Of a DNA stretch of 64,000 nt, positions 8,299 to 15,513 are shown in pieces. The number at the start of each line of letters is the position of its first letter. The stretch's first letter is position 1. The position numbers and the translations under genes were made by a program. The notes under the pieces are model-generated. The model did not search any database, was not told where the DNA came from, and was given only the letters and a program-made list of their open reading frames with translations. Origin of the DNA: Psychrobacter luti (GTDB lineage: Bacteria > Pseudomonadota > Gammaproteobacteria > Pseudomonadales > Moraxellaceae); NCBI RefSeq assembly GCF_014192115.1, contig NZ_JACHXL010000001.1, positions 186,001 to 250,000 on the forward strand, written 5' to 3'.

Positions 8299-8976
8299 AT
8301 GGACAATGCAATCGTGAATAAGGCAGTCGTGAAGAAAAAAGTCATGAAAAACATGACCCCCAAACTTTTGACTGCGATGCTGCTAAGTGTGATGAGCAGT
8401 GCAGCACTTTTAGGCTGTAGTCAACAGTCAGATGATGAAGTGACCATTTCTACTGTACAAGATCAAGATTCCCTGACAACCAATGACTATCAAGCAAGTC
8501 GTAATACGGGAGCGTGGGGCGGTGTTTATATGAGCCGTGAGGAGCTTGCCGCGCCTGCTATCAACATCGTTGATAGCAGCTCACTTCCCACTATGGATAA
8601 CGATCCAAGTATTGCCGAATGGGATGCCAAGTTTGAAGGAACGAATGCTTTTGTGACGACAGATGGTAAAAAGCTATATCATGACTCTTGTGCCGCTTGT
8701 CATATGCATAAAGGCGAGGGTGCTTATGGCGCAGGTTATTATCCGCCTCTCGCCAATAACAGCAAAATGCAGTCGAAGTATTATATTATTGATATCTTGA
8801 TTAATGGCTTCCGAGGTATGCCATCATTCCATAAGATGATGAACGATGAACAGATGGCAGCGGTCACTCAGTATGTGGTCAGTGATTTAAATGGTTATAC
8901 TGATACGGTTACCGCTGAAGATGTGGCACAGCTAAGACACGCGGTTCCACCAGCTAGCGATCCAAGTGACGAGTAA
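8299..8976 (+). CDS. Monoheme cytochrome c lipoprotein
   Basis: This 225-residue precursor has a lipobox, ALLGC (Cys at residue 40 from this start), and one haem site, CAACH (131-135). A conserved MPSF segment probably supplies the axial Met. I chose the ATG at 8299 because AGAGG lies five bases upstream. ATGs at 8269 (overlapping the end of the flavoenzyme gene region) and at 8344 (giving a standard-length signal peptide) are alternatives. The gene starts only 31 bases after the flavoenzyme stop, so the two are almost certainly co-transcribed. It is most simply the primary electron acceptor of the flavoenzyme, relaying to the triheme protein, or an outer-membrane tethered carrier. Confidence 0.85.
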   Translation: MDNAIVNKAVVKKKVMKNMTPKLLTAMLLSVMSSAALLGCSQQSDDEVTISTVQDQDSLTTNDYQASRNTGAWGGVYMSREELAAPAINIVDSSSLPTMDNDPSIAEWDAKFEGTNAFVTTDGKKLYHDSCAACHMHKGEGAYGAGYYPPLANNSKMQSKYYIIDILINGFRGMPSFHKMMNDEQMAAVTQYVVSDLNGYTDTVTAEDVAQLRHAVPPASDPSDE

Positions 8977-9100
8977 AGCAATCGGTTAATGTTTTAGCCA
9001 ATAGTATTTAAGGACTGGTTTCTAGGATAGATAATTTTAGAATAGCCAGTATTTAGTATCATGGATTGCTGCTATAAAAATTGCTCTATTGTTCCAAGTC

Positions 9101-9139
9101 AAAAAAAGCGCCTAATGAATTTATTAGGCGCTTTTTTTA
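9101..9139. terminator. Strong bidirectional terminator
   Basis: The arms aaaaaaagcgcctaat (9101-9116) and attaggcgcttttttt pair perfectly around gaattt. A-run and T-run on the two sides serve the cytochrome gene (plus) and tolB (minus). Confidence 0.92.
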
Positions 9140-9204
9140 TATTTATAGATTTGATTTCTAGGATTTGCTTAATTAGTAAAATAACAAATTAATAAGTTCA
9201 TAAG

Positions 9205-10497
9205 CTACTTAGGACTCGCTGACCAAACTGGCGAGCGGATAGTACCTTGACCAGATTTACCAAATGATTCGCCACCATTGAGTGATTTAATAGTCAGTAC
9301 GCCTTTACCGCCTTGCTTTGAAGCGTAAACCACGCGCTTACCATTGGGCGAAAAGCTTGGAGCTTCGTCGATACCGGTATTGCCTAAATTGGCAGTGACC
9401 GCGCCGCCACTGTTCATGATGGCAGCTGAGCGACCACTTAAAAAAGCAATTTGTGAGCCATCGCTACTGAACTGCGGGCTGGTCGCATAGCCACTGCTTG
9501 ATACCTGAGTCGTACGTCCTGAGCCAAATTCATAACGATAAATACGCGGTTTGTTAAACCCTGCACGGTCACTGACGAATACAAAAGATTTGCCATCAGG
9601 TGCGTAGTTCGGCTGCACTTCACTGCTTGGCCAATTGGTGATACGTCGAGGCGTACCGCCGCTAGCGCTCATCTCATAAATATCAGCACTGCCTTCAAAG
9701 CTGCTAGAAAACAGTATTTTGCTGCCATCGGGTGAAAATGAGGGGCTAAGGTTGCTACCAGGGAAGGGTGTTAATGGCGTTGCACCGCCGCCGCTCACGC
9801 TTTGTACATAAATAACAGGGTAAGACTTATCGCGCTGGACTGAATAAGCGATGCGATTGCCATCGGGTGACCAAGTAGGCGAGAAAATAGAGCCTGCCAC
9901 TTCTGTAATGGTTTTGGCATTTTCGCCATCAGCATCCATCACTTTTAGGCGCGATATCTTCTCTTTGCCAGTGCCAATCTCTTCGATATAAGCAATGCGT
10001 CCTGAGAAGTCACCGGGAATGCCCGTGATAAGCTCATATACTTTATCAGCGATAACGTGAGCTGCGTAACGCATGCTTTCTTTATTATTATCAGCAGTGA
10101 GGCTTTGTTTGCCTTCTATCACGCGCCCAGATTTGATATCGATAACTTCATAATCGGTGACGACTTTGCCGCGATTACTGCGCGTGCTACCGACCACAAG
10201 ATAAGGGATACCCATACTTTGCCATACAGGTAGTGTGCCCGCCAACTCGCTACTACTACGCGGCTGCTGCGGTAGGTTTTGACTGGTGACTTTTAGCTCT
10301 GTTTTACTTAAATCATTTAAGATAATAGGCGATAAGGTAGTGTCACCAGCAAATGGTACAAAAGCCACTTGGTTTTGCTGCACTGGAATCTCATAATCCA
10401 ACTCTAGAACGACGGGTGCGGCAAAGACGCTAGGAGCAAGCAATAAGCTTGAGGTGCTGGCAAGTAAAGAGATGCATAGTTTTTTATGGATGCGCAT
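9205..10497 (-). CDS. tolB: Tol-Pal system beta-propeller protein TolB
   Basis: The 430-residue precursor has a signal peptide (MRIHKKLCISLLAS... cleaved after VFA near residue 27). An N-terminal alpha/beta domain is followed by a six-bladed propeller, seen as repeated WSPDG, FSPDG and YAPDG motifs from about residue 200. TolB is the periplasmic exchanger between Pal and the TolA/TolQR motor, important for outer-membrane constriction. AGGAG lies 12 bases before the ATG used here and six bases before a TTG at 10503, so the longer TTG start is possible. It is the last gene of tolQRAB; no pal gene follows, unlike the common tolQRAB-pal order. Confidence 0.95.
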   Translation of the reverse strand: MRIHKKLCISLLASTSSLLLAPSVFAAPVVLELDYEIPVQQNQVAFVPFAGDTTLSPIILNDLSKTELKVTSQNLPQQPRSSSELAGTLPVWQSMGIPYLVVGSTRSNRGKVVTDYEVIDIKSGRVIEGKQSLTADNNKESMRYAAHVIADKVYELITGIPGDFSGRIAYIEEIGTGKEKISRLKVMDADGENAKTITEVAGSIFSPTWSPDGNRIAYSVQRDKSYPVIYVQSVSGGGATPLTPFPGSNLSPSFSPDGSKILFSSSFEGSADIYEMSASGGTPRRITNWPSSEVQPNYAPDGKSFVFVSDRAGFNKPRIYRYEFGSGRTTQVSSSGYATSPQFSSDGSQIAFLSGRSAAIMNSGGAVTANLGNTGIDEAPSFSPNGKRVVYASKQGGKGVLTIKSLNGGESFGKSGQGTIRSPVWSASPK

Positions 10498-10625
10498 AAC
10501 CAAATCGAACTCCTAGGTTGGGATAATGTTTTTTAAAGGCGGTAAACTAACGATAACGATAATATCGCCGCATATATAGGTTGCATTAGCTAAAGTTAGC
10601 AATAATATCGTCTTAGGGCAACTGA

Positions 10626-11669
10626 TTAATTGCTGCCCTTAAACTGTATAGTAAAGGTAGGGTATTTAGGATCATCGGCATCAATCGGTAAGCTGCCGGT
10701 ATTCAACACTGCCTGCTTAGCAGCTTCATTGACCGCACTATCAGGTCCTGAGGCAGAGACGTTAACCACATTACCACTAGCATTGACAGTGATGGTTAAG
10801 GTGGCGCGTTGAGTCGAGCCTTTCGCTGCCGTCGGTGGATTATAGTTGCGTTTGATGAGGTTGATAATTTCACTGTTACTGGCACCGCGGCTGCCACTGG
10901 ATGCCGAGCGGCTACTGCCTTTTGCGGTACTTGAAGTCGTAGCGTCACCAGATAGCGTCGACTGTCCATCATCTCCTAGGCTAAAGGTTTGACCTGCGCT
11001 ACCAGAACCACCGGTATTGATTTCTATATTTCTATCGTTGGCCGTAGGGCGTTTAATCTTAGGCGGATTATTTTGCTTATTGCGAAAATCCCCAAGCCTT
11101 TTTTGCTCTTCAATAAGCTGTTGTCTCTTATCTTGTTCAATTTGCTCATGCTCTTCTAGTACAGACTCATCTAACTGCGATGCCCACTCTGCCATATTGC
11201 GCTCATACTCTTGAGTTTGCTCAAGTAGGCGTTGGTGCTGTTCTTCGCTCATCAGCATGGGGCGACTAGCGGAATCATCAGAACGGGTAAAAACGGGCAC
11301 ACGCTGAGAATTGGGCTGAGTTGGGCTGTCGTAACTGACACTGCCATCAGTGCTATTTTCTGGCATATTACTGGATGAGCCACTTGCACCGCTGTCGGCT
11401 TGCATGGCACTGGCCGCTGCTGCACGATTGGCAAGTATCTGTCCTTGCATCTCAGCCAACTGTTCAGGCGATATCATGACAGTTTCAATAGTGCCGGCGG
11501 TCTCGACTTCCATATTCTGATAGGTATAAATCAGGATGCCAATCACAAGACCATGCGCCAGCAAACTGAGCAACGTAGGCAAGGTTAGCCCGTTACCTTC
11601 AGGTTCGGTCGGCACATAAACGGTTGGTCCATTACGCATGGCACTGATACTCGAAAATAGGGTACTCAA
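10626..11669 (-). CDS. tolA: Cell envelope protein TolA
   Basis: This 347-residue protein has one N-terminal transmembrane helix (about residues 28-50, LPTLLSLLAHGLVIGILIYTY). A long polar, partly coiled-coil middle (EEHEQIEQDKRQQLIEEQ...) and Ser/Gly-rich stretches follow. The C-terminal TonB/TolA-type domain has a YNPPTAAKGSTQRATLTI segment and ends in FTIQF. TolA spans the periplasm, takes proton-motive energy from TolQR and contacts TolB and Pal. The middle domain is shorter and less Ala/Lys-repetitive than the E. coli one. It lies between tolR (75 bases upstream) and tolB (122 bases downstream) in the expected order. Confidence 0.92.
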   Translation of the reverse strand: MSTLFSSISAMRNGPTVYVPTEPEGNGLTLPTLLSLLAHGLVIGILIYTYQNMEVETAGTIETVMISPEQLAEMQGQILANRAAAASAMQADSGASGSSSNMPENSTDGSVSYDSPTQPNSQRVPVFTRSDDSASRPMLMSEEQHQRLLEQTQEYERNMAEWASQLDESVLEEHEQIEQDKRQQLIEEQKRLGDFRNKQNNPPKIKRPTANDRNIEINTGGSGSAGQTFSLGDDGQSTLSGDATTSSTAKGSSRSASSGSRGASNSEIINLIKRNYNPPTAAKGSTQRATLTITVNASGNVVNVSASGPDSAVNEAAKQAVLNTGSLPIDADDPKYPTFTIQFKGSN

Positions 11670-11744
11670 GAACGTGAGACTGAAAAAAGAGCTTCATCAA
11701 ATTATCTACTTTATTATAACCAACTGAGCTAAAAGTGGGTGATA

Positions 11745-12203
11745 TTATAATGCAGGCGCGGGTAAAGGCGCGCCTGTCAATAGTCCTACCTTTTGGATGC
11801 CTGCTTGTTGCAAGGTTGCCATCAGGGTCATGATAGCGCCATACTGATTGTTTTGATCGGCATTGATCATCACCTGTAAAGGCTGTGCACCTACTTCGCT
11901 ACTTTGATTTTGCAGATTGGATAACGTATCAATCAGCTCCGGCTCGCTAATCGGCAAGTCGATATTATTCTCATAACTGATAAAAATCTCGCCACTGCCC
12001 GTTAACGACACGATCACGGGTAGCTGACTTTGGCTCATGGTATTGGTTTGCTCTTTTGGCAAATCAACGTCGACACCCGTAATCAGCATCGGCGCTGTGA
12101 CCATAAAGATAACAAGTAGCACTAGCATTACGTCGATATAAGGAACAACGTTCATCTCCGCATTGAGCGCTTTTTTCTCACGGCGATAGGGACTTTGTTT
12201 CAT
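11745..12203 (-). CDS. tolR: Tol-Pal system protein TolR (ExbD/TolR family)
   Basis: This 152-residue protein has a short cytoplasmic start and one transmembrane helix at about residues 18-40, with the essential Asp in VPYIDVMLVLL. A periplasmic ExbD-type domain follows (VDVDLPKEQ..., MINADQNNQYG). With TolQ it forms the proton-driven stator of the Tol system. Its start codon overlaps the tolQ stop by four bases, indicating translational coupling. The unmistakable TolR order and the tolA/tolB neighbours exclude a TonB-linked ExbD. Confidence 0.94.
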   Translation of the reverse strand: MKQSPYRREKKALNAEMNVVPYIDVMLVLLVIFMVTAPMLITGVDVDLPKEQTNTMSQSQLPVIVSLTGSGEIFISYENNIDLPISEPELIDTLSNLQNQSSEVGAQPLQVMINADQNNQYGAIMTLMATLQQAGIQKVGLLTGAPLPAPAL

Positions 12204-12946
12204 AGACCGGTTACCTGAGTGCTTTTTACCTGAGTGCCTTGATTAACTTGGCTGACTTGCGTACTAGGCTGTGGATTTTCGATACTGGTTTCGCGTTGTA
12301 GCATCCCCGTCATCTCATCACAGAATAAGGCGCGTGAGTCGTATAGGCGGCTTGATTTGGCGGTAAAATGGTTATAAGCCAATACCGCAGGAATAGCCGC
12401 AAACAAACCCATGGCGGTGGCAATCAAGGCTTCAGCAATACCGGGCGCAACAGTGGCTAAGGTCGCTTGTTCGCTCTGTGACAACCCCAAAAAGGCATTC
12501 ATAATGCCCCAAACCGTACCAAATAAACCCACATAAGGTGCTACCGAGCCAATACTTGCCAGCGTAGTCAGTCCTGACTCTAACAACTGCTGCTGACGAC
12601 CCAATCCAACGCGAAGCTTACGTTCAACGCCATCGATGATGTCATCTTTAGGCTGGCGTTTTTTATGCATTCTTAAGTATTCAGAAAACCCAACATAAAA
12701 AATCTGCTCAAGTCCTTGGCGCTCAGGCGAACCTTGCACGCCTTGATAGAGCTTAGCTAAATCTTCTCCTGACCAAAACCAAGTTTCAAACTGCTGGTCG
12801 AAATTTTTGGCCGTACCCAAACGGGCACTCATACGAAAAATAATCACCCAACTAAGCAACGAGGCTAATAATAACAATGCCATCACAATCTGTACCAATA
12901 GACTGGCTTGGGTGATAAGGTCAACAATATTTAATGATTCAGGCAT
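12200..12946 (-). CDS. tolQ: Tol-Pal system protein TolQ (ExbB/MotA family)
   Basis: This 248-residue inner-membrane protein has three transmembrane helices: residues ~15-38, a second in the VAPYVGLFGTVWGIMNAFLGL segment, and a third in APGIAEALIATAMGLFAAIPAVLAY. These are the hallmark segments of the TolQ/ExbB proton channel. It is the first gene of the minus-strand tolQ-tolR-tolA-tolB operon. The usual upstream thioesterase gene ybgC is absent; the spacer upstream leads to a divergent purine permease. A C-terminal Gln/Val/Thr-rich tail (TQVSQVNQGTQVKSTQV) is an odd, low-complexity extension. Confidence 0.95.
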   Translation of the reverse strand: MPESLNIVDLITQASLLVQIVMALLLLASLLSWVIIFRMSARLGTAKNFDQQFETWFWSGEDLAKLYQGVQGSPERQGLEQIFYVGFSEYLRMHKKRQPKDDIIDGVERKLRVGLGRQQQLLESGLTTLASIGSVAPYVGLFGTVWGIMNAFLGLSQSEQATLATVAPGIAEALIATAMGLFAAIPAVLAYNHFTAKSSRLYDSRALFCDEMTGMLQRETSIENPQPSTQVSQVNQGTQVKSTQVTGL

Positions 12947-13202
12947 GGGTTAGGCTCATGGGTAATTAATAATAAAGGCTTTTATTTTAATGGTTAAATG
13001 CTTATAGCGGCTAGGGGCGGGTAGTATTTTCACAATACGTGCATTCTGCCAGCTCGCTATAACCCCGTAGTGTACTGTGAAATGATAAAAAGGTCATTTA
13101 TTAAAGTGTTAAATGTAAATTTAACGCTTTGTCCAAAAATATAATAGTGAATGAGTTTTATCTGGCTGACTATATCGACAGCTAATTGTACCCATTCATT
13201 TA

Positions 13203-13273
13203 AAAAGCGATGACATTAATTGAAATTGTAAGACAATTTCACTAGAATGTAATTGTTTGTTGCTATCGCTTTT
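13203..13273. repeat. Nested inverted repeats
   Basis: The outer 9-bp arms are aaaagcgat (13203-13211) and atcgctttt (13265-13273). Inside lies a perfect 9-bp dyad, tgaaattgt-aag-acaatttca (13221-13241). RNA or DNA could fold into a multi-stem structure. There is only a four-base T-run after it, so it is not a good terminator. Confidence 0.6.
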
Positions 13274-13340
13274 CATGGTGGCTCTGCATTTGCCAAAGTT
13301 ATATGTGGCTAAAGGATTAAAAACATCATCTCGAATCTTA

Positions 13341-13392
13341 GTTTGTAAGCGTCATTTATAGTCGCAATTTGGAAGCGTCATTTATCGTCGCA
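13341..13392 (+). repeat. 26-base tandem direct repeat
   Basis: Unit 1 is at 13341-13366 and unit 2 at 13367-13392. They share the 18-base core gcgtcatttatNgtcgca, with one difference in the core. Diverged copies of the core occur at 13426-13443, 13452-13469 and 13506-13523, the last overlapping the permease start codon. Confidence 0.7.
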
Positions 13393-13410
13393 ATTTGGAT
13401 GTATTTTTAT

Positions 13411-13518
13411 ATGTTTGATTTAAAAGCAGCATTGATGGTCGCTATCGCAAAACGGCACTTATCAACGCAGGTGGATAATGATAATTTACTTACTGCTATT
13501 TGGAAGCGACTCTTATGA
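13411..13518 (+). CDS. Possible 35-residue upstream open reading frame
   Basis: The ATG at 13411 opens a 35-codon frame (MFDLKAALMVAIAKRH...) ending at a TGA (13516-13518) that overlaps the permease ATG (13515) as ATGA. That is the arrangement of translational coupling. The peptide holds a repeated AIAKRHL/AIWKRLL motif 18 codons apart. A GGA occurs 12 bases upstream, a weak ribosome site. It could be a regulatory leader peptide or decayed coding sequence. Confidence 0.3.
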   Translation: MFDLKAALMVAIAKRHLSTQVDNDNLLTAIWKRLL

Positions 13519-14810
13519 ACGCAATCGAACGCTATTTTGGGATCAATGGTGAAAATACCACGATCAAAACAGAGATTTTAGCTGGTGTAACCACGTTTTT
13601 AACCATGGCTTACATCATATTTGTCAACCCTAACGTACTTGCAGATGCAGGTATGGATAAAGGCGCGGTATTTGTTGCCACCTGTCTTGCCGCCGCTATT
13701 GGTTGTTTTATTATGGGGTTTTATGCCCGCCTGCCAGTTGCGCAAGCACCAGGTATGGGACTTAACGCCTTCTTTACTTATGGCGTGGTTTTGGGCATGG
13801 GTTACACATGGCAAACGGCGCTTGGCGCGGTATTTTTGTCAGGTTGTATCTTTGTCCTACTAAGCTTATTTAAAATCCGTGAAATCATTATTAATTCTAT
13901 TCCAGACAGTATCAAACAAGGCGTTGTCGCTGGTATTGGTGCATTTTTGGCATTTATCTCCATGCAAACTGCTGGTGTCATCGTTAATAACGATGCGACA
14001 TTGGTAGGTCTTGGTGATATGACAACATTTGCGCCGGCAATGGCAGCACTTGGTTTTATTATTATTGTTGGGTTGTCTCATAAAAGGATACCAGGCGCGG
14101 TCACTATTGGTATTTTACTGGTAGCGCTTATTAGTCTTATCACCGGTAATACACAGTTTGCAGGTATCATCTCAGCACCGCCGTCTATTGCCCCAACGTT
14201 TATGCAGCTTGATATCGCTGGTGCGTTTGATATAGCAATGATTAGTGTTATCTTTGCCTTCTTATTTGTGGATTTATTTGATACGGCAGGTACGCTGATT
14301 GCAACCACCAGTCAAGCAGGTTTGATTGGTAAAGATGGTAAAATCCCTAATATGGGTAAAGCGCTGCTAGCAGATTCGACGGCGACTGTGGCAGGTACTT
14401 TACTGGGTACCTCATCAACGACCAGTTATATCGAAAGTGTCTCAGGTATCGCATCCGGTGGTCGTACTGGACTGATGGCTGTGACCGTTGGCGTGCTATT
14501 TTTACTCAGTGTGTTCTTCTCACCACTTGCTGCAATGATTCCTGGTTATGCGACAGCAGGAGCTATCTTTTATGTGGCAGTACTCATGATGGGCACATTA
14601 AAAGACGTTAAATGGCATGACTTAACAGAAGCGGCGCCAGTCGTGGTGGTATTGTTATTTACGCCTTTGACCTATTCGGTCGCTGACGGTATTGCACTTG
14701 GCTTTATTACCTATACTGCTATCAAGGTAATCGCTGGTAAATTCTCTGATGTGAGTATTCCTGTTTGGCTCTTAACAGCCGTTTTATTGGTTAAGATTAT
14801 CTTCTTATAA
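13515..14810 (+). CDS. AzgA-type NCS2 purine (adenine/guanine/hypoxanthine) permease
   Basis: This 431-residue inner-membrane transporter has about 13 hydrophobic segments. It carries the COG2252 signatures MAYIIFVNPN near residue 32, APGMGLNAFFTYGVV near residue 80, and FLFVDLFDTAGTL plus GTSSTTSYIESVSGIA in the transport core. The family imports adenine, guanine or hypoxanthine by proton symport. The ATG at 13515 with GGAAG eight bases upstream fits homologues; an in-frame TTG at 13500 is less likely. It stands alone, about 6 kb from the purine catabolism cluster, whose guanine deaminase and xanthine dehydrogenase could use its substrates. Exact specificity cannot be read from sequence. Confidence 0.9.
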   Translation: MNAIERYFGINGENTTIKTEILAGVTTFLTMAYIIFVNPNVLADAGMDKGAVFVATCLAAAIGCFIMGFYARLPVAQAPGMGLNAFFTYGVVLGMGYTWQTALGAVFLSGCIFVLLSLFKIREIIINSIPDSIKQGVVAGIGAFLAFISMQTAGVIVNNDATLVGLGDMTTFAPAMAALGFIIIVGLSHKRIPGAVTIGILLVALISLITGNTQFAGIISAPPSIAPTFMQLDIAGAFDIAMISVIFAFLFVDLFDTAGTLIATTSQAGLIGKDGKIPNMGKALLADSTATVAGTLLGTSSTTSYIESVSGIASGGRTGLMAVTVGVLFLLSVFFSPLAAMIPGYATAGAIFYVAVLMMGTLKDVKWHDLTEAAPVVVVLLFTPLTYSVADGIALGFITYTAIKVIAGKFSDVSIPVWLLTAVLLVKIIFL

Positions 14811-14835
14811 AATATTAAATAGTGTATTCACCATG

Positions 14836-14878
14836 AAAAACCCTCTTTATCTACTAGAATGATAAAGAGGGTTTTTTT
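14836..14878 (+). terminator. Intrinsic terminator of the AzgA-type permease gene
   Basis: Long arms aaaaaccctctttatc (14836-14851) and gataaagagggttttt flank a 9-base loop and end in a T-run at 14872-14878. Confidence 0.92.
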
Positions 14879-15513
14879 ATAGATAAATTATAGGTAAAAC
14901 GTGAACAATTGAGATAGAAAGCCCCAATTATGGCCTCAAAAAAACAGTTAAATGGACGTCAGACATTTAGATATATAACCAAATCGTGATATTTGCTGCG
15001 AGGTTAATAACCAATTGTTTTTAAAGAATGTCTTTCTTGGTTAAGATAAGTAACAGCGGGGCTTTGAGGCTTTTTTTCATGCTACCATAACTAAGCTAAG
15101 CGCATCACCTCAATCAACGCCGTAGAGGTTTTTCTTACAGTGAATTTGCGTCATATAAGATGACAGATTAGGTTTTATTAAAACGATACCGCATCTGAGC
15201 ATTACTCTCCATTCACTACTAACAAGAAGAAGGCACTAATGTCGCTTAGCTGTTAGTTGTTGCCTTTATATTGTTAATGTAGCCCGTTTAACACTAAAAC
15301 GACCTACTTGACCGCTTCCAGCCTATGCTGGATTTTCTCGTTTTGTGATGGTGTGGTTTGGCCTTTTGATTATTGCTGTAAATATCCATTTAAGACTATT
15401 ATTTAATTTAATCATGTATTCAATTTAATGATGGTTATAAGTATTTTTCAAAATAATCAGAATTCCCAGCGCGCTATTTATTATGGTTTTTAAACGATAG
15501 TTATGGAGTTGTT
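14879..15513. other. putA upstream region, no gene seen
   Basis: This AT-rich stretch of about 630 bases lies before putA. No open frame with a ribosome site or RNA family is recognisable. A small hairpin, tccagc-ctat-gctgga (15318-15333), is followed by a weak T-rich stretch. The putA promoter and any operator should lie here, because this PutA cannot repress itself. Confidence 0.5.

Larger units (their letters stand above)
12947..13514. other. Divergent spacer rich in repeats between tolQ and the purine permease
   Basis: These 568 bases hold the tolQ and permease promoters and an unusual amount of structure: nested inverted repeats (13203-13273), a 26-base tandem repeat (13341-13392), further diverged copies, and a short open frame that runs into the permease start. 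No RNA family is recognised. Confidence 0.5.

Noticed and set aside
13474-13485. Second Fur-box-like sequence (gataatgataat) before the purine permease
   Set aside because: Only two hexamers match and there is no functional link to iron; such AT-rich matches are common by chance.
13341-13523. Short CRISPR array
   Set aside because: The repeats are tandem or diverged without spacers of uniform length, and no cas gene is present.
15318-15333. Hairpin in the putA upstream region as a terminator or attenuator
   Set aside because: Only a 6-bp stem with a broken T-stretch and no leader peptide.
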